Made by a program: the position numbers and the translations under genes
Part shown: one piece after another, positions 1 to 6,590 of the stretch
Position numbering within the stretch: position 1 is the first letter of the stretch
How the letters are laid out: the number at the start of each line of letters is the position of its first letter
NCBI RefSeq assembly: GCF_001186155.3
Contig: NZ_CP016540.2
Span: 1,652,001 to 1,716,000 of the forward strand
Origin: Planococcus versutus
GTDB taxonomy: Bacteria; Bacillota; Bacilli; Bacillales_A; Planococcaceae
Direction: 5' to 3'
DNA: 64,000 bases
The notes under the pieces: model-generated
What the model was told of the DNA's origin: nothing
The model's database searches: none
The model's input: only the letters and a program-made list of their open reading frames with translations

Positions 1-484
1 CGATAGGTTCTCCGGAAGGAATGGCAGCTGGTTTGTGCATCAAGTCTTTAACTAAGCCATAGCTAAATTCGAATTCGTCATCTGCATAGACTTCATGCGC
101 ATAAATCGCTTTGTATTGACCGCTACGGACCGCTAAGTCAATCAGACCCTTGTACCCTAATTGGAATTGAACTTGCTTGCCATAAGGAATCAGGTACGCC
201 TGACCTAATCCTGTATTTGGTTCAACGCCTAGTTGTGCAGATTGCATAATAGCTGCTAAGAAAGAAGTTTGGTCACATTCGAGTAATTTCGGTGTCGTGC
301 GAACTGCTGTTAAAGCGATACGTGCAATTCGATCCGCATCCATATGCTTCGGAAGCGCTCGCTGGATTTCAGGTCCCATGCGTTTTAATAATGCGTTTAA
401 TGTTTGTTCCGGTGGGACAGCTTTCTTTGCTACCCCGTTTGATTTTTGAGCTAATTGGTTTTTGACTGCTTCATTTGTTGCCAT
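1..484 (-). CDS. recT: RecT-family single-strand annealing protein, 3' end beyond window
   Basis: The leftward frame is open from an ATG at 484 to the window edge, giving the N-terminal 161 residues. It contains the conserved RecT stretch with PEQTLNALLKRMGPEIQRAL, then SFLAAIMQSAQLGVEPNTGL and GYKGLIDLAVRSGQYKAIYA. RecT anneals complementary strands in phage recombination and works with a 5'-3' exonuclease. The partner here is the YqaJ-type nuclease immediately upstream, 13 bp away. A clear AGGAGG sits 5' of the start. The gene is cut by the window, not broken. This gene pair matches yqaJ-yqaK of the B. subtilis skin element. Confidence 0.93.
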   Translation of the reverse strand, partial: MATNEAVKNQLAQKSNGVAKKAVPPEQTLNALLKRMGPEIQRALPKHMDADRIARIALTAVRTTPKLLECDQTSFLAAIMQSAQLGVEPNTGLGQAYLIPYGKQVQFQLGYKGLIDLAVRSGQYKAIYAHEVYADDEFEFSYGLVKDLMHKPAAIPSGEPI

Positions 485-497
485 GATTGATTTCCTC

Positions 498-1433
498 CTA
501 TTTCACCGTGAACCGTCTAGCGGTTGTGGTGTTTGTGTATTTTTTGTACAGATCCGGCTGTTCAACTTTTAACCGTTTGGAATCGATGCGATTGGATTCG
601 TAATTTTTCCAAAAGACAACACGATTTAATGTGTTTCCTTTTTCGTTTTCGCCCATAATATTTTTGATTTGGTTTTCGTATTCTTTCTTCTGCTTTTCGG
701 CTATTTTGATATCTTCGGCAAGTTGATCCATCGCATCTAACATTTGCTCAATGTCGTTAGATAAATTAATTTCACTGAGTGGCTCAGCTTGCGGATAGAG
801 AGCTTTCAATAATTCACTTGATGCGTCAGAGCCGTCGAATACCGGTGGCACTTCAGCTAGTACATGATTGATCCAAAAGTCTTTTTCGATACCAATGAGG
901 TATTCGATTAACTCTTCATCTCGTTCAATTTTTTTGTGAATAAATTTATTGCCACCGATCAATACTGCAATGTGCCACGCTTGATACCCTGTTACCGCCA
1001 TATAGTGTTGACATTGAAGTAAGTACGCTGCAGGAATCTCTTCGTTCTCCCAGTCTCCTTTGAGGTATTCGGATGCCGTTTTGCATTCCAACCCCTCTCT
1101 TTTGCCGACAATCAGCCGGTCCACGTTCGCCAACATAAATTCGTGTTCAGGATGTTTCAAAATGGCATTCCGTTTACGAACCCTTATGCCCGTTCGTATA
1201 GTGAATTCTTGAGCAACTACGTCTTCCATAACGTTGCCCCAATATGCCGCTTCGCCTGCGGTATCTTCATCTGGTGATTGACCAGTTTTATCGAGATAAA
1301 CACCGATTGGAGATTTCCATTTATTTAATCCTGCAATGGCAGAAACATCACTGCCACCAATACCTTGTCTACGCGCCTCAAGCCATTGTTCTCGGCTCAT
1401 ATCCGTTGTGGTAGCTAAAGATTCAGCTCTCAT
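498..1433 (-). CDS. yqaJ: YqaJ-type viral recombinase, 5'-3' exonuclease
   Basis: This 311-residue protein has the YqaJ nuclease signature near its N-terminus (RRQGIGGSDVSAIAGLNKW, about residues 22-40) and the PD-(D/E)XK core: Asp in NVDRL and the ECKTA motif near residues 103-119. Lambda exonuclease-like enzymes resect duplex ends and load RecT, which follows directly downstream. The C-terminal third is a charged helical region. The start is an ATG preceded by GGAGGG. It belongs to the leftward early transcript. Family assignment is secure; activity is inferred from the motifs. Confidence 0.92.
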   Translation of the reverse strand: MRAESLATTTDMSREQWLEARRQGIGGSDVSAIAGLNKWKSPIGVYLDKTGQSPDEDTAGEAAYWGNVMEDVVAQEFTIRTGIRVRKRNAILKHPEHEFMLANVDRLIVGKREGLECKTASEYLKGDWENEEIPAAYLLQCQHYMAVTGYQAWHIAVLIGGNKFIHKKIERDEELIEYLIGIEKDFWINHVLAEVPPVFDGSDASSELLKALYPQAEPLSEINLSNDIEQMLDAMDQLAEDIKIAEKQKKEYENQIKNIMGENEKGNTLNRVVFWKNYESNRIDSKRLKVEQPDLYKKYTNTTTARRFTVK

Positions 1434-1502
1434 TGTTATCCCTCCGATAGTTGTGTTAAAATGGCTCTATAACCGTTATTCCAAGCCACATGATTTACCT
1501 AA

Positions 1503-1528
1503 GTCAGCTGTTGTCGCAGCTGGCTTTT
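1503..1528 (+). terminator. Hairpin with T run, reading against the early operon
   Basis: GTCAGCTG (1503-1510) pairs with CAGCTGGC (1517-1524), with one G-T pair, followed by TTTT. It reads as a weak intrinsic terminator on the + strand, opposite to the flanking genes, in the 96-bp gap between the YqaJ gene and the small zinc-ribbon gene. Confidence 0.4.
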
Positions 1529-1529
1529 C

Positions 1530-1748
1530 TTATTCTCGAACATTTGGTTCTGAATATTTCTGTTTGATTTCTTGCCAAACTGAGAATGTTAATCCGTCCG
1601 GCCAAATATCATTTTCTACCGCTTCAATTAGTTCTTCTTCAAAACAATCTTCACATTTCAAAGTTTGCCCTTTTGGGTTCGCGCTAATAAAGCAACCACA
1701 GCTTTCGCAAAAGATGCCATCTAGTATCATTTCAGCGAATTCTCCCAT
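1530..1748 (-). CDS. Small phage protein with two CxxC pairs (zinc-ribbon-like)
   Basis: This 72-residue acidic protein carries CESCGC near residue 15 and CEDC near residue 33. The two pairs are about 16 residues apart, as expected for a zinc ribbon. It sits in the early operon between the YqaJ nuclease and a 77-residue protein. A GGGAGG sequence precedes the ATG. Small zinc-ribbon proteins are common beside phage recombination genes, often as DNA-binding or host-modulating factors, but no specific function can be assigned. Confidence 0.72.
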   Translation of the reverse strand: MGEFAEMILDGIFCESCGCFISANPKGQTLKCEDCFEEELIEAVENDIWPDGLTFSVWQEIKQKYSEPNVRE

Positions 1749-1753
1749 TTTCT

Positions 1754-1987
1754 TTAGCCTCCCTTCACAATGATTTCATCGTTCCCTAAATCCACTACGT
1801 ACCCTTTGATCTGCAATAAAGTGATAATGAAGATAGCTTCTCTGGACGTTCCAAGCTCTTCGAATGAGAAACGTGTATCTTCGTTTTTCATTTCCTTTGA
1901 GGCTTTTACGACTGAGAGAACTTGTTGCATTTTTAATGATTGGTCAAACCGATCTAAGCTAATTGCTGCTTGATTATGCGCTGTCAT
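1754..1987 (-). CDS. Phage hypothetical protein, 77 aa
   Basis: The start is set at the ATG at 1987 because GAGGTGAACAC lies directly upstream. A longer frame reaches 2077 but would run through the hairpins of the intergenic region and has no ribosome site. The protein has a helical N-terminal half (FDQSLKMQQVLSVVKASKEMK) and a C-terminal half ending in alternating hydrophobic residues (GYVVDLGNDEIIVKGG), suggesting an alpha-beta fold. It ends 5 bp before the zinc-ribbon gene, so the two are probably translated together. No family was recognised. Confidence 0.65.
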   Translation of the reverse strand: MTAHNQAAISLDRFDQSLKMQQVLSVVKASKEMKNEDTRFSFEELGTSREAIFIITLLQIKGYVVDLGNDEIIVKGG

Positions 1988-2003
1988 GTGTTCACCTCTT
2001 TCT

Positions 2004-2149
2004 GATGGTTTGAATCCCATCAATAAGATCAGGAACGAAAAGGAGTTAACGCTCCTGAGCTTATTGACGAGAGCCAATGCTCTCGTGTAATATATGAGTT
2101 ACCACAGTGATTCAATCGCCGCTTGACCTACCCAGTCAGCGGTTTTTTT
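2004..2149 (+). ncRNA. Candidate structured RNA with four hairpins, last one a terminator
   Basis: This gap holds four successive stems. GATGG/CCATC is at 2004-2021. AATAAGATCAGGA (2022-2034) pairs with TCCTGAGCTTATT (2053-2065) with one mismatch. ACGAGAGC/GCTCTCGT is at 2067-2086. CCGCTTGAC (2119-2127) pairs with GTCAGCGG (2135-2142) and is followed by seven T residues. The T run makes the + strand the likely sense, antisense to the early operon. The last stem overlaps the stop codon of the small membrane protein at 2136. No clear + strand promoter was found. The alternative is a leader structure in the leftward mRNA. Confidence 0.4.
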
Positions 2150-2258
2150 CATGCTCTTTTTCGGGAATGCTTGTGAGTTGTGTACCAATCAATATGCTGA
2201 TAAAAGAGATAAATACCATTGCTCCTGCGATGTGTGCTGGTTCACCAAATTCCATCAT
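2136..2258 (-). CDS. 40-residue single-pass membrane protein
   Basis: A short frame starts at the ATG at 2258 (a second ATG follows immediately) and ends at 2136. It is preceded by AAAGGATG. Its 5' end overlaps the end of the upstream gene by 17 bp, as is common in phage early operons. Residues 9-27 (HIAGAMVFISFISILIGTQ) form one hydrophobic helix, followed by a charged tail. It could be a small host-interaction or superinfection-exclusion peptide; nothing in the sequence decides this. Confidence 0.5.
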   Translation of the reverse strand: MMEFGEPAHIAGAMVFISFISILIGTQLTSIPEKEHEKNR

Positions 2259-2517
2259 GTCGTGTCATCCTTTCGAAGTGAATGCCCGTTTTTTTTAGGT
2301 CTTCTAACAATCGACCTAAGCCATCCCATTCTTTTTTAGCTTTTGCTAACCGTTCAATTTCTTTTGTTGAACGTAAGATTTCTTCTGCTCTTCTTGCTGC
2401 TACTTCGTATTCGCCAACTTCTAACAACTCTTCAATTGCGTTTAGTGATCCTTCAATGCGCCAGTGTTCCTTTTCAGCTGCTCGTTGATCTTGTGGACGG
2501 AAGTTTGACTGTTTCAT
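2242..2517 (-). CDS. Helical phage protein, 91 aa
   Basis: The start at 2517 forms an ATGA overlap with the stop of the upstream regulator gene and has GAAAGGA upstream, so translational coupling is likely. The longer frame to 2595 lies inside the regulator gene and is rejected. The protein is almost wholly charged helix (AAEKEHWRIEGSLNAIEELL, ARRAEEILRSTKEIERLAKA), typical of a coiled-coil adaptor. No known family was recognised. Confidence 0.7.
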   Translation of the reverse strand: MKQSNFRPQDQRAAEKEHWRIEGSLNAIEELLEVGEYEVAARRAEEILRSTKEIERLAKAKKEWDGLGRLLEDLKKTGIHFERMTRHDGIW

Positions 2518-3026
2518 TGGACATATCCTTTCGCTCTTAGCTGTGTGTGGTGGTTCTGCCAAACGTCTGTATAGCTGATGCCTGTTTCTTCGCAAACAAC
2601 AACTAACAAGTGTTCTAAACCAGTTATTGCTTCAACTGCTTCTTCTAATAGATGGTGAAGCTTTGGTTTTTCCCATTCCGATAGATTCTTTAAAGGTTTG
2701 GCAAAGCTAAATTCTGTTAAGCACTTCACTAACTCGGCAATTTCTTCAAGTGCCTTCTCGCGAACACTGGATCGATGCAAGTCTGCATTTGGTCCGTCTA
2801 GCCAGATTGGGCCAGTCTTGGTGTATTCATTTCGAATAGCGAAGGCAAGGCGTGGACTATCTGCTTTTGCCATTAAAATATTTGTGATGTCAGCCGGTAT
2901 ACGAACATGACCGTTTTCATATTTTGAAATGGATTCACGTGATACATTCAGCTCCATCGCCAGTTGCTCTTGCGTCAATCCGTTACGTACTTCTTTAAAT
3001 GACTGTGTTAATTTTGATTTACTCAT
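2514..3026 (-). CDS. XRE-family regulator with C-terminal helical domain
   Basis: The 170-residue protein begins with a Cro/CI helix-turn-helix (residues 5-60; NGLTQEQLAMELNVSRESIS is the two-helix core). It is followed by a helical domain of about 100 residues rich in Glu and Leu, ending WQNHHTQLRAKGYVQ. This architecture occurs in phage early regions of Bacillales. It lies in the early operon, downstream of the excisionase-like gene and coupled to the 91-residue helical protein. It may regulate early or late transcription; the target is unknown. An 88-bp gap upstream contains a 12-bp palindrome at 3068-3079. Confidence 0.82.
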   Translation of the reverse strand: MSKSKLTQSFKEVRNGLTQEQLAMELNVSRESISKYENGHVRIPADITNILMAKADSPRLAFAIRNEYTKTGPIWLDGPNADLHRSSVREKALEEIAELVKCLTEFSFAKPLKNLSEWEKPKLHHLLEEAVEAITGLEHLLVVVCEETGISYTDVWQNHHTQLRAKGYVQ

Positions 3027-3067
3027 AATTTTTCTCCCCTTTTCCCAGATGATTCACATTTCATTAG

Positions 3068-3079
3068 CAAGTTGACTTG
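3068..3079. promoter_or_regulatory. 12-bp palindrome upstream of XRE gene
   Basis: CAAGT-TG-ACTTG lies 42 bp upstream of the regulator that starts at 3026. It could be an autoregulatory operator. It differs from the TACAA-N5-TTGTA sites of the immunity region. Confidence 0.3.
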
Positions 3080-3114
3080 TTCTTTACCAGCGTTGACTAC
3101 AGGCTGGTTTATAA

Positions 3115-3432
3115 TTAACCTACAGAGCGAAAGTAGCCTGTATACTCCTCCACCCAGTCAGAGTTTCGGCGAATCCATTCGAGTAAGAACTCACTCTCGA
3201 TTAAAATCTTCCCTTGTCGAAACACTCTGAAGTCGGGTCTATCAAAAATCCTAGTCGCGGTCGTGGAACTGATGTGCATTACTTCCATGAACTCCTCACG
3301 CGTCAAGATTGCCGGCAATTGTTTAATCACACCCTCAACCTTTCCTCGCTTTTCCATCGCTTTATTGAATTCCTCGCTAACGACTTTCCGTAAATCCTCA
3401 ACGGTCATCGTTACCAACATGGTCGATTCCAT
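3115..3432 (-). CDS. Excisionase-like DNA-binding protein (HTH_17 type)
   Basis: Residues 46-98 form a winged-helix or MerR-like DNA-binding unit (AILTREEFMEVMHISSTTAT, then RQGKILIESEFLLEWIRRNS), as in helix_turn_helix proteins annotated as excisionases. The N-terminal 40 residues form a charged helix. The start is placed at the ATG at 3432, which has AGGAGGA nine bases upstream; a GTG at 3441 would touch that site. Position in the early arm and size (105 aa) suit a recombination directionality factor or a regulator. Which of the two cannot be told. Confidence 0.72.
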   Translation of the reverse strand: MESTMLVTMTVEDLRKVVSEEFNKAMEKRGKVEGVIKQLPAILTREEFMEVMHISSTTATRIFDRPDFRVFRQGKILIESEFLLEWIRRNSDWVEEYTGYFRSVG

Positions 3433-3448
3433 GTGACTCACTCCTCCT

Positions 3449-3472
3449 GGGCGTTCCTCGCGCCCTTTTTTT
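3449..3472 (+). terminator. GC hairpin plus seven T, + strand sense
   Basis: GGGCG (3449-3453) and CGCCC (3461-3465) flank a 7-nt loop and are followed by TTTTTTT. It reads as a terminator only on the + strand, antisense to the early operon. On the leftward mRNA the same hairpin lies just 5' of the ribosome site of the excisionase-like gene, so it might instead affect translation or mRNA stability. Confidence 0.5.
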
Positions 3473-3474
3473 AT

Positions 3475-4242
3475 TTAGATGCCTAATGCCTCTAACTCTT
3501 CTTCTAAGTGATGTCTCACAATATTTAACTGGTATTTCACCGCAAGCTCTTTTACGACTGTGATGTAAACAGCAATCAATTTCTTGTCTTCTGCGATGAT
3601 GTCGAGCGCCGTTGTTTTGTTAATGGCTGTTTTCGATGAGCCTCGTAATGCCATCTTCGCTTTACGGTTGTTTAATCTAATGCTGATGGAGCAACCTGCA
3701 CGATCTTCAAGCAACTGATAGCTTTCATTTTTAATATCCGAGTAGTATTGACCGCCACCGAGCTTTAATGCGATGCCGTTTAGAATGGCGTTGACTTTGT
3801 TGCGCCAGTCATTGTTGGTGAGTGACAGGATTCCGGTAATGGTTTCTTGCTTCTCTTCAACCACGGATAAGCGACGTTCTTGCTCCACGTTGTTTTGCGC
3901 CATCATGGCGATTAGTTCGGCTGATGATTTTGGTTGAACCATCTTCTTTTCCATTTCGTTGAAGGCATTAATGTATTCCAGTTTGAAGTGCAGCGCTTTA
4001 GATCCAGTGAAGCCCATTGCTAGTAAAGTGAAGCCGTCCCGGTTCATTAGGTAAATTCTGCGGTTACGACCATAGCTATCAGGTTCTGTTGTTTCGAAAA
4101 ACATGGCGTTAAAATTAACGACATCTTTTTTTAGGCCTTCAATGGATTTCATGACGTTGTGGTGCTCCTTGGCAAAAGTTGCTGCGATATTTGATGAACT
4201 GGTTACAGCTTGCTGGTTGTGCATTACTAACAGATTTTTCAT
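3475..4242 (-). CDS. Rha / ORF6C phage regulatory (antirepressor-like) protein
   Basis: Residues 1-100 match the Rha (pRha) domain: TFAKEHHNVMKSIEGL followed by YLMNRDGFTLLAMGFTGSKA. Residues about 140-240 match ORF6C (NDWRNKVNAILNGIALKLGG). Proteins of this layout act as phage antirepressors or early regulators. The start is the ATG at 4242, with GAGGAAG upstream; the longer frame to 4314 overlaps a divergent promoter and gene. It is the first gene of the leftward block after the three small convergent pairs. Confidence 0.88.
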   Translation of the reverse strand: MKNLLVMHNQQAVTSSSNIAATFAKEHHNVMKSIEGLKKDVVNFNAMFFETTEPDSYGRNRRIYLMNRDGFTLLAMGFTGSKALHFKLEYINAFNEMEKKMVQPKSSAELIAMMAQNNVEQERRLSVVEEKQETITGILSLTNNDWRNKVNAILNGIALKLGGGQYYSDIKNESYQLLEDRAGCSISIRLNNRKAKMALRGSSKTAINKTTALDIIAEDKKLIAVYITVVKELAVKYQLNIVRHHLEEELEALGI

Positions 4243-4302
4243 TTTTCTTCCTCTTTTCTTTGTTATAATTTCCCTATCCGATATAGATGGGAGGTGAATA
4301 AT

Positions 4303-4449
4303 ATGACCACACAAGAAATAGCTAAAGAATTAACAATTGCCGCTATGCAAAACGGGTATATTGGAAAATCAACCGACTCCGCAAAAATGGCAGAAAAAGT
4401 TTTAGCCTTTTATAAGGCAGCTCTTAAAACGGTGAATGAAAATCAATAA
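4303..4449 (+). CDS. 48-residue phage protein, rightward within the early arm
   Basis: An ATG at 4303 follows GGGAGGTGAATAAT, a strong ribosome site, and a TATAAT at 4264-4269 gives a plausible short leader. The product is a small helical acidic-amphipathic protein (MTTQEIAKELTIAAMQNGYI at the N-terminus). It overlaps the end of the oppositely oriented 47-residue gene by 7 bp. It is the first of three + strand mini-genes in a region otherwise read leftward. I recognise the general type (short conserved phage protein), not a function. Confidence 0.6.
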   Translation: MTTQEIAKELTIAAMQNGYIGKSTDSAKMAEKVLAFYKAALKTVNENQ

Positions 4450-4586
4450 CCATGTTCTTTAACTAACGAGTTGTAACTATTCACAAGTTCTGCAAGAGCC
4501 GCTAACTCTTCTGGACTTGTGTCCTCTTGTAAATAAGTTGCTCGTTTTATAATCAATTCCTCAAGTTCCTCTATAACTTTCTTCAT
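4443..4586 (-). CDS. 47-residue acidic helical protein
   Basis: An ATG at 4586 is preceded by AGGAGGAATAGAA. The protein is predicted wholly helical and acidic (KKVIEELEELIIKRATYLQE at the start). It ends inside the 3' end of the + strand mini-gene, making a tail-to-tail overlap. No family was recognised. Confidence 0.55.
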   Translation of the reverse strand: MKKVIEELEELIIKRATYLQEDTSPEELAALAELVNSYNSLVKEHGY

Positions 4587-4724
4587 TTCTATTCCTCCTA
4601 TTTTTTATTCAAAAATTGCTAATTAAAAACTGATAACGAGATTCTTAGTTGTTTAATATTTCCGACTTCTCTGTCACTCTCCCAAATCAACTGGTAAAAT
4701 GTAGTTGATGGGAGGTGAAAAAAT

Positions 4725-4967
4725 ATGGCTACAAACGTTTATGCTTGTTTGATCGGTGAATGGGTGAACCTTAGTGATGATCCTGATTGCAAGATGGGTA
4801 ACAATTATGCTTCTCCACAGATATGGTGGGAAGAAAGCGCTAAAATCTGGAGTCCGTTTACAAGAGAGAAACCAGACACCATGTACCAGTTGGATCATCT
4901 ACACATTCGTTATCAAGGAAAGGACTACAGAATCAGTCCGATCTATCTCCAAATCGTCGAAGGTTAA
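4725..4967 (+). CDS. 80-residue phage protein rich in Trp and Tyr
   Basis: The start has GGGAGGTGAAAAAAT immediately upstream, almost the same ribosome site as the gene at 4303. The protein contains CLIGEWVNLSDDPDCKMGNN and a C-terminal strand-rich half (HLHIRYQGKDYRISPIYLQI), suggesting a small beta fold. A weak TAAAAT lies at 4695-4700. Its 3' end overlaps the convergent gene by 35 bp. Function unknown. Confidence 0.65.
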   Translation: MATNVYACLIGEWVNLSDDPDCKMGNNYASPQIWWEESAKIWSPFTREKPDTMYQLDHLHIRYQGKDYRISPIYLQIVEG

Positions 4968-5130
4968 AATCCACTTCGAGGTTTATCTTTAGTTTTGATG
5001 AGTCGTCAAGTACTAGCTTGTCGGCTTTCGAACTAAAGTGGCTGTCAACACGTGCTTTGAATCGTGACCAATCAGAGAAATTGATACCTTCAATTGCTTG
5101 TAATATCTCTTGAATTTTATTTTTGTCCAT
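4933..5130 (-). CDS. 65-residue phage protein, leftward
   Basis: The ATG at 5130 follows GAGGAGAGAGTTAG. The N-terminal helix (DKNKIQEILQAIEGINFSDW) is followed by a Lys-rich middle and a short acidic end. Similar short proteins occur near phage regulators. Its last 35 bp lie opposite the end of the + strand gene. Function unknown. Confidence 0.6.
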   Translation of the reverse strand: MDKNKIQEILQAIEGINFSDWSRFKARVDSHFSSKADKLVLDDSSKLKINLEVDFNLRRFGDRSD

Positions 5131-5165
5131 CTAACTCTCTCCTCTTTTATCTAATAGTAGAATAC

Positions 5166-5194
5166 TTGTTCTGTACTACATTTAGTGTTAAAAT
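5166..5194 (+). promoter_or_regulatory. SigA-type promoter for the 69-residue gene
   Basis: TTGTTC (5166-5171) and TAAAAT (5189-5194) are separated by 17 bp, 57 bp before the start codon at 5251. This is the best promoter among the three rightward mini-genes. Confidence 0.6.
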
Positions 5195-5250
5195 AATGTA
5201 CAGGCGCAATATATAGTGGTTCCAAAAAATATAAAACCGAGGTGTATAAT

Positions 5251-5460
5251 ATGCCAAAACGAGTTACCGTAACTTCAGAAAGTAAAACCGGTAGAAATAA
5301 TAGATTTCTCGATAATTTCAATAAAAATGATATGACGAGAAGTCAGTTCGTTAAAGAAATCAAAGCCGGAAAATATGACAACTACCATGTTCGAAATGTA
5401 AACGGTGTCCTAACACCTGTTTCAAATCCCGATGGAACAAGAAATAACAATTTAGACTAA
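5251..5460 (+). CDS. 69-residue protein resembling DUF3892
   Basis: The start is the ATG at 5251 after GAGGTGTATAAT; an in-frame GTG three codons earlier lies in the ribosome site. The protein is basic and Asn-rich and ends with YHVRNVNGVLTPVSNPDGT and an NNNL motif, which resembles the small DUF3892-type proteins seen in Firmicutes and their phages. It has its own promoter and so may be expressed in the lysogen. It ends 4 bp inside the convergent gene at 5457. Family call is tentative. Confidence 0.65.
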   Translation: MPKRVTVTSESKTGRNNRFLDNFNKNDMTRSQFVKEIKAGKYDNYHVRNVNGVLTPVSNPDGTRNNNLD

Positions 5461-5804
5461 TCTTTGACAGGAACCACTATCACTTTTGTGCTGCCATGCG
5501 TGATGATCTGATTGGAGGTTATGGATGCGATTAATCCGCCTTCTTGATCAGTAACTTCAATCGATTCAATTGCTTCTTTATTTATGAATATAGGTGCAGG
5601 TTTCAAACATAATTCGTAATCAAAACCCCTTACCTTCGCTTCGCTTTTTAACCCTGACAAGACCTTTGTTCCAATCCCTTTGTTTTTGAGTACTTCTTGA
5701 AAGTGTGACCTTGTGATTCCAATGGCTTCAGCCATATCTGATTTAGATTCGTAATGATATAGAAGAACGTCATTCAAATAACCAAGATCTAATTGTCTCC
5801 TCAT
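5457..5804 (-). CDS. HTH-containing phage protein, 115 aa
   Basis: Residues 14-50 (HYESKSDMAEAIGITRSHFQ) look like a helix-turn-helix. The C-terminal half is beta-rich (SIEVTDQEGGLIASITSNQI). The ATG follows AAAGGAGAGGG. It lies 16 bp downstream of the Cro-like gene and is probably cotranscribed with it from the leftward immunity promoter. A role as an accessory early regulator is inferred from position. Confidence 0.65.
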   Translation of the reverse strand: MRRQLDLGYLNDVLLYHYESKSDMAEAIGITRSHFQEVLKNKGIGTKVLSGLKSEAKVRGFDYELCLKPAPIFINKEAIESIEVTDQEGGLIASITSNQIITHGSTKVIVVPVKD

Positions 5805-5820
5805 CTAACCCTCTCCTTTC

Positions 5821-6069
5821 TTAGACTGCTGCTCGCTTTTCACAAGAAACCTCTAATGTATGAGAATCTTGTACATTAAAACTAAATAAAAAACTAATAT
5901 CCTTCTCTAGGATTTCCGATAGTTTAAATGCTATCGATAATGGTGGTTTGCTATGACCGTTTTCCCAGTTAGAAACTGATTGCTTACCTGCTTTTCCTAG
6001 CAATTTCGCAAGTTGTTCCTGAGTAAGATTTTTGCTTTCTCGAGCTTTTATCAAGTTTGTATTCTTCAT
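5821..6069 (-). CDS. Cro-like XRE regulator
   Basis: The 82-residue protein is mostly one Cro/CI helix-turn-helix (RESKNLTQEQLAKLLGKAGK then SVSNWENGHSKP), with a short C-terminal extension. It is the first gene of the leftward arm and diverges from the repressor at 6222. That position suits a Cro-type switch protein, opposing the repressor and allowing early expression. Translation starts at the ATG after GGAGGTGAGG. Its promoter (TTGACA-17-TATACT) overlaps operator sites. Confidence 0.85.
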   Translation of the reverse strand: MKNTNLIKARESKNLTQEQLAKLLGKAGKQSVSNWENGHSKPPLSIAFKLSEILEKDISFLFSFNVQDSHTLEVSCEKRAAV

Positions 6070-6085
6070 ATCCTCACCTCCAAAG

Positions 6086-6200
6086 TATAATTAACTTGTA
6101 CCTTTAGTATAAGTACAAGAATTTCATATGTCAACACTTAAATACAATTTACTTGTACTTTTTTTGTTTAGCAAGCCATTTAATGTACAATGTAGTTGTA
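6086..6200. promoter_or_regulatory. Lysis-lysogeny switch: four operators and divergent promoters
   Basis: Four 15-bp sites of form TACAA-N5-TTGTA are present: 6086-6100 (one mismatch), 6114-6128 (two mismatches), 6143-6157 (exact) and 6186-6200 (exact). The leftward promoter is TTGACA (6134-6129) and TATACT (6111-6106) with a 17-bp spacer, and site 2 sits inside the spacer. A rightward promoter may be TTGTTT (6164-6169) with TACAAT (6186-6191), overlapping site 4. Binding by the 6222 and 5821 products is inferred from position. Confidence 0.75.
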
Positions 6201-6221
6201 CTATTAGTTAGGGGGATATGA

Positions 6222-6572
6222 ATGTTAACTCAACGTTTAAAAAGCGCTAGAAAATCATTAAAGCTGACGCAAGAAGGCTTAGCCAAGAAAGTGAATACTA
6301 CAAAAGCAACAATAAGTAATTATGAAAACGGGCATAGTACTCCCTCTAATGATATGCTCTCGGCATTAGCGGATGCCTTAAATGTTAGTACTGATTACCT
6401 CCTTGGTCGTGAAGAAAAAAAATCCCCTTCCTGGGGAGACGAAGCCGAATTCGAAGCATGGGTGAATGATCCAACGGTGAATAAATTCTATAAAGAGTTT
6501 AACGAAAGTCCAGAAGAGAGAAAGAAGGCTTTGCTGGCTGTTTGGGAGATTTTGAAGACGCAAGGAAAATGA
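6222..6572 (+). CDS. CI/ImmR-type phage repressor
   Basis: Residues 5-62 form a Cro/CI helix-turn-helix (LKLTQEGLAKKVNTTKATIS, then DALNVSTDYLLG). A short C-terminal region of about 50 residues ends KALLAVWEILKTQGK. At 116 residues it lacks a LexA-like self-cleavage domain, as in the ImmR repressor of ICEBs1, which is removed by the protease ImmA. An ImmA-type gene lies downstream at 9326. It is the first gene of the rightward arm and faces the Cro-like gene across the operators. GGGGG six bases upstream serves as the ribosome site. Confidence 0.87.
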   Translation: MLTQRLKSARKSLKLTQEGLAKKVNTTKATISNYENGHSTPSNDMLSALADALNVSTDYLLGREEKKSPSWGDEAEFEAWVNDPTVNKFYKEFNESPEERKKALLAVWEILKTQGK

Positions 6573-6590
6573 AATTGAGGAGTTTTTAAA

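Noticed and set aside
1336..1773. 145-codon + strand ORF across the YqaJ start region
   Set aside because: It is antisense to three supported genes, with no ribosome site, and owes its length to their codon bias.
4674..4898. 74-codon leftward ORF opposite the 80-residue gene
   Set aside because: The opposite strand has a much better ribosome site and a compact protein; this frame is a shadow.
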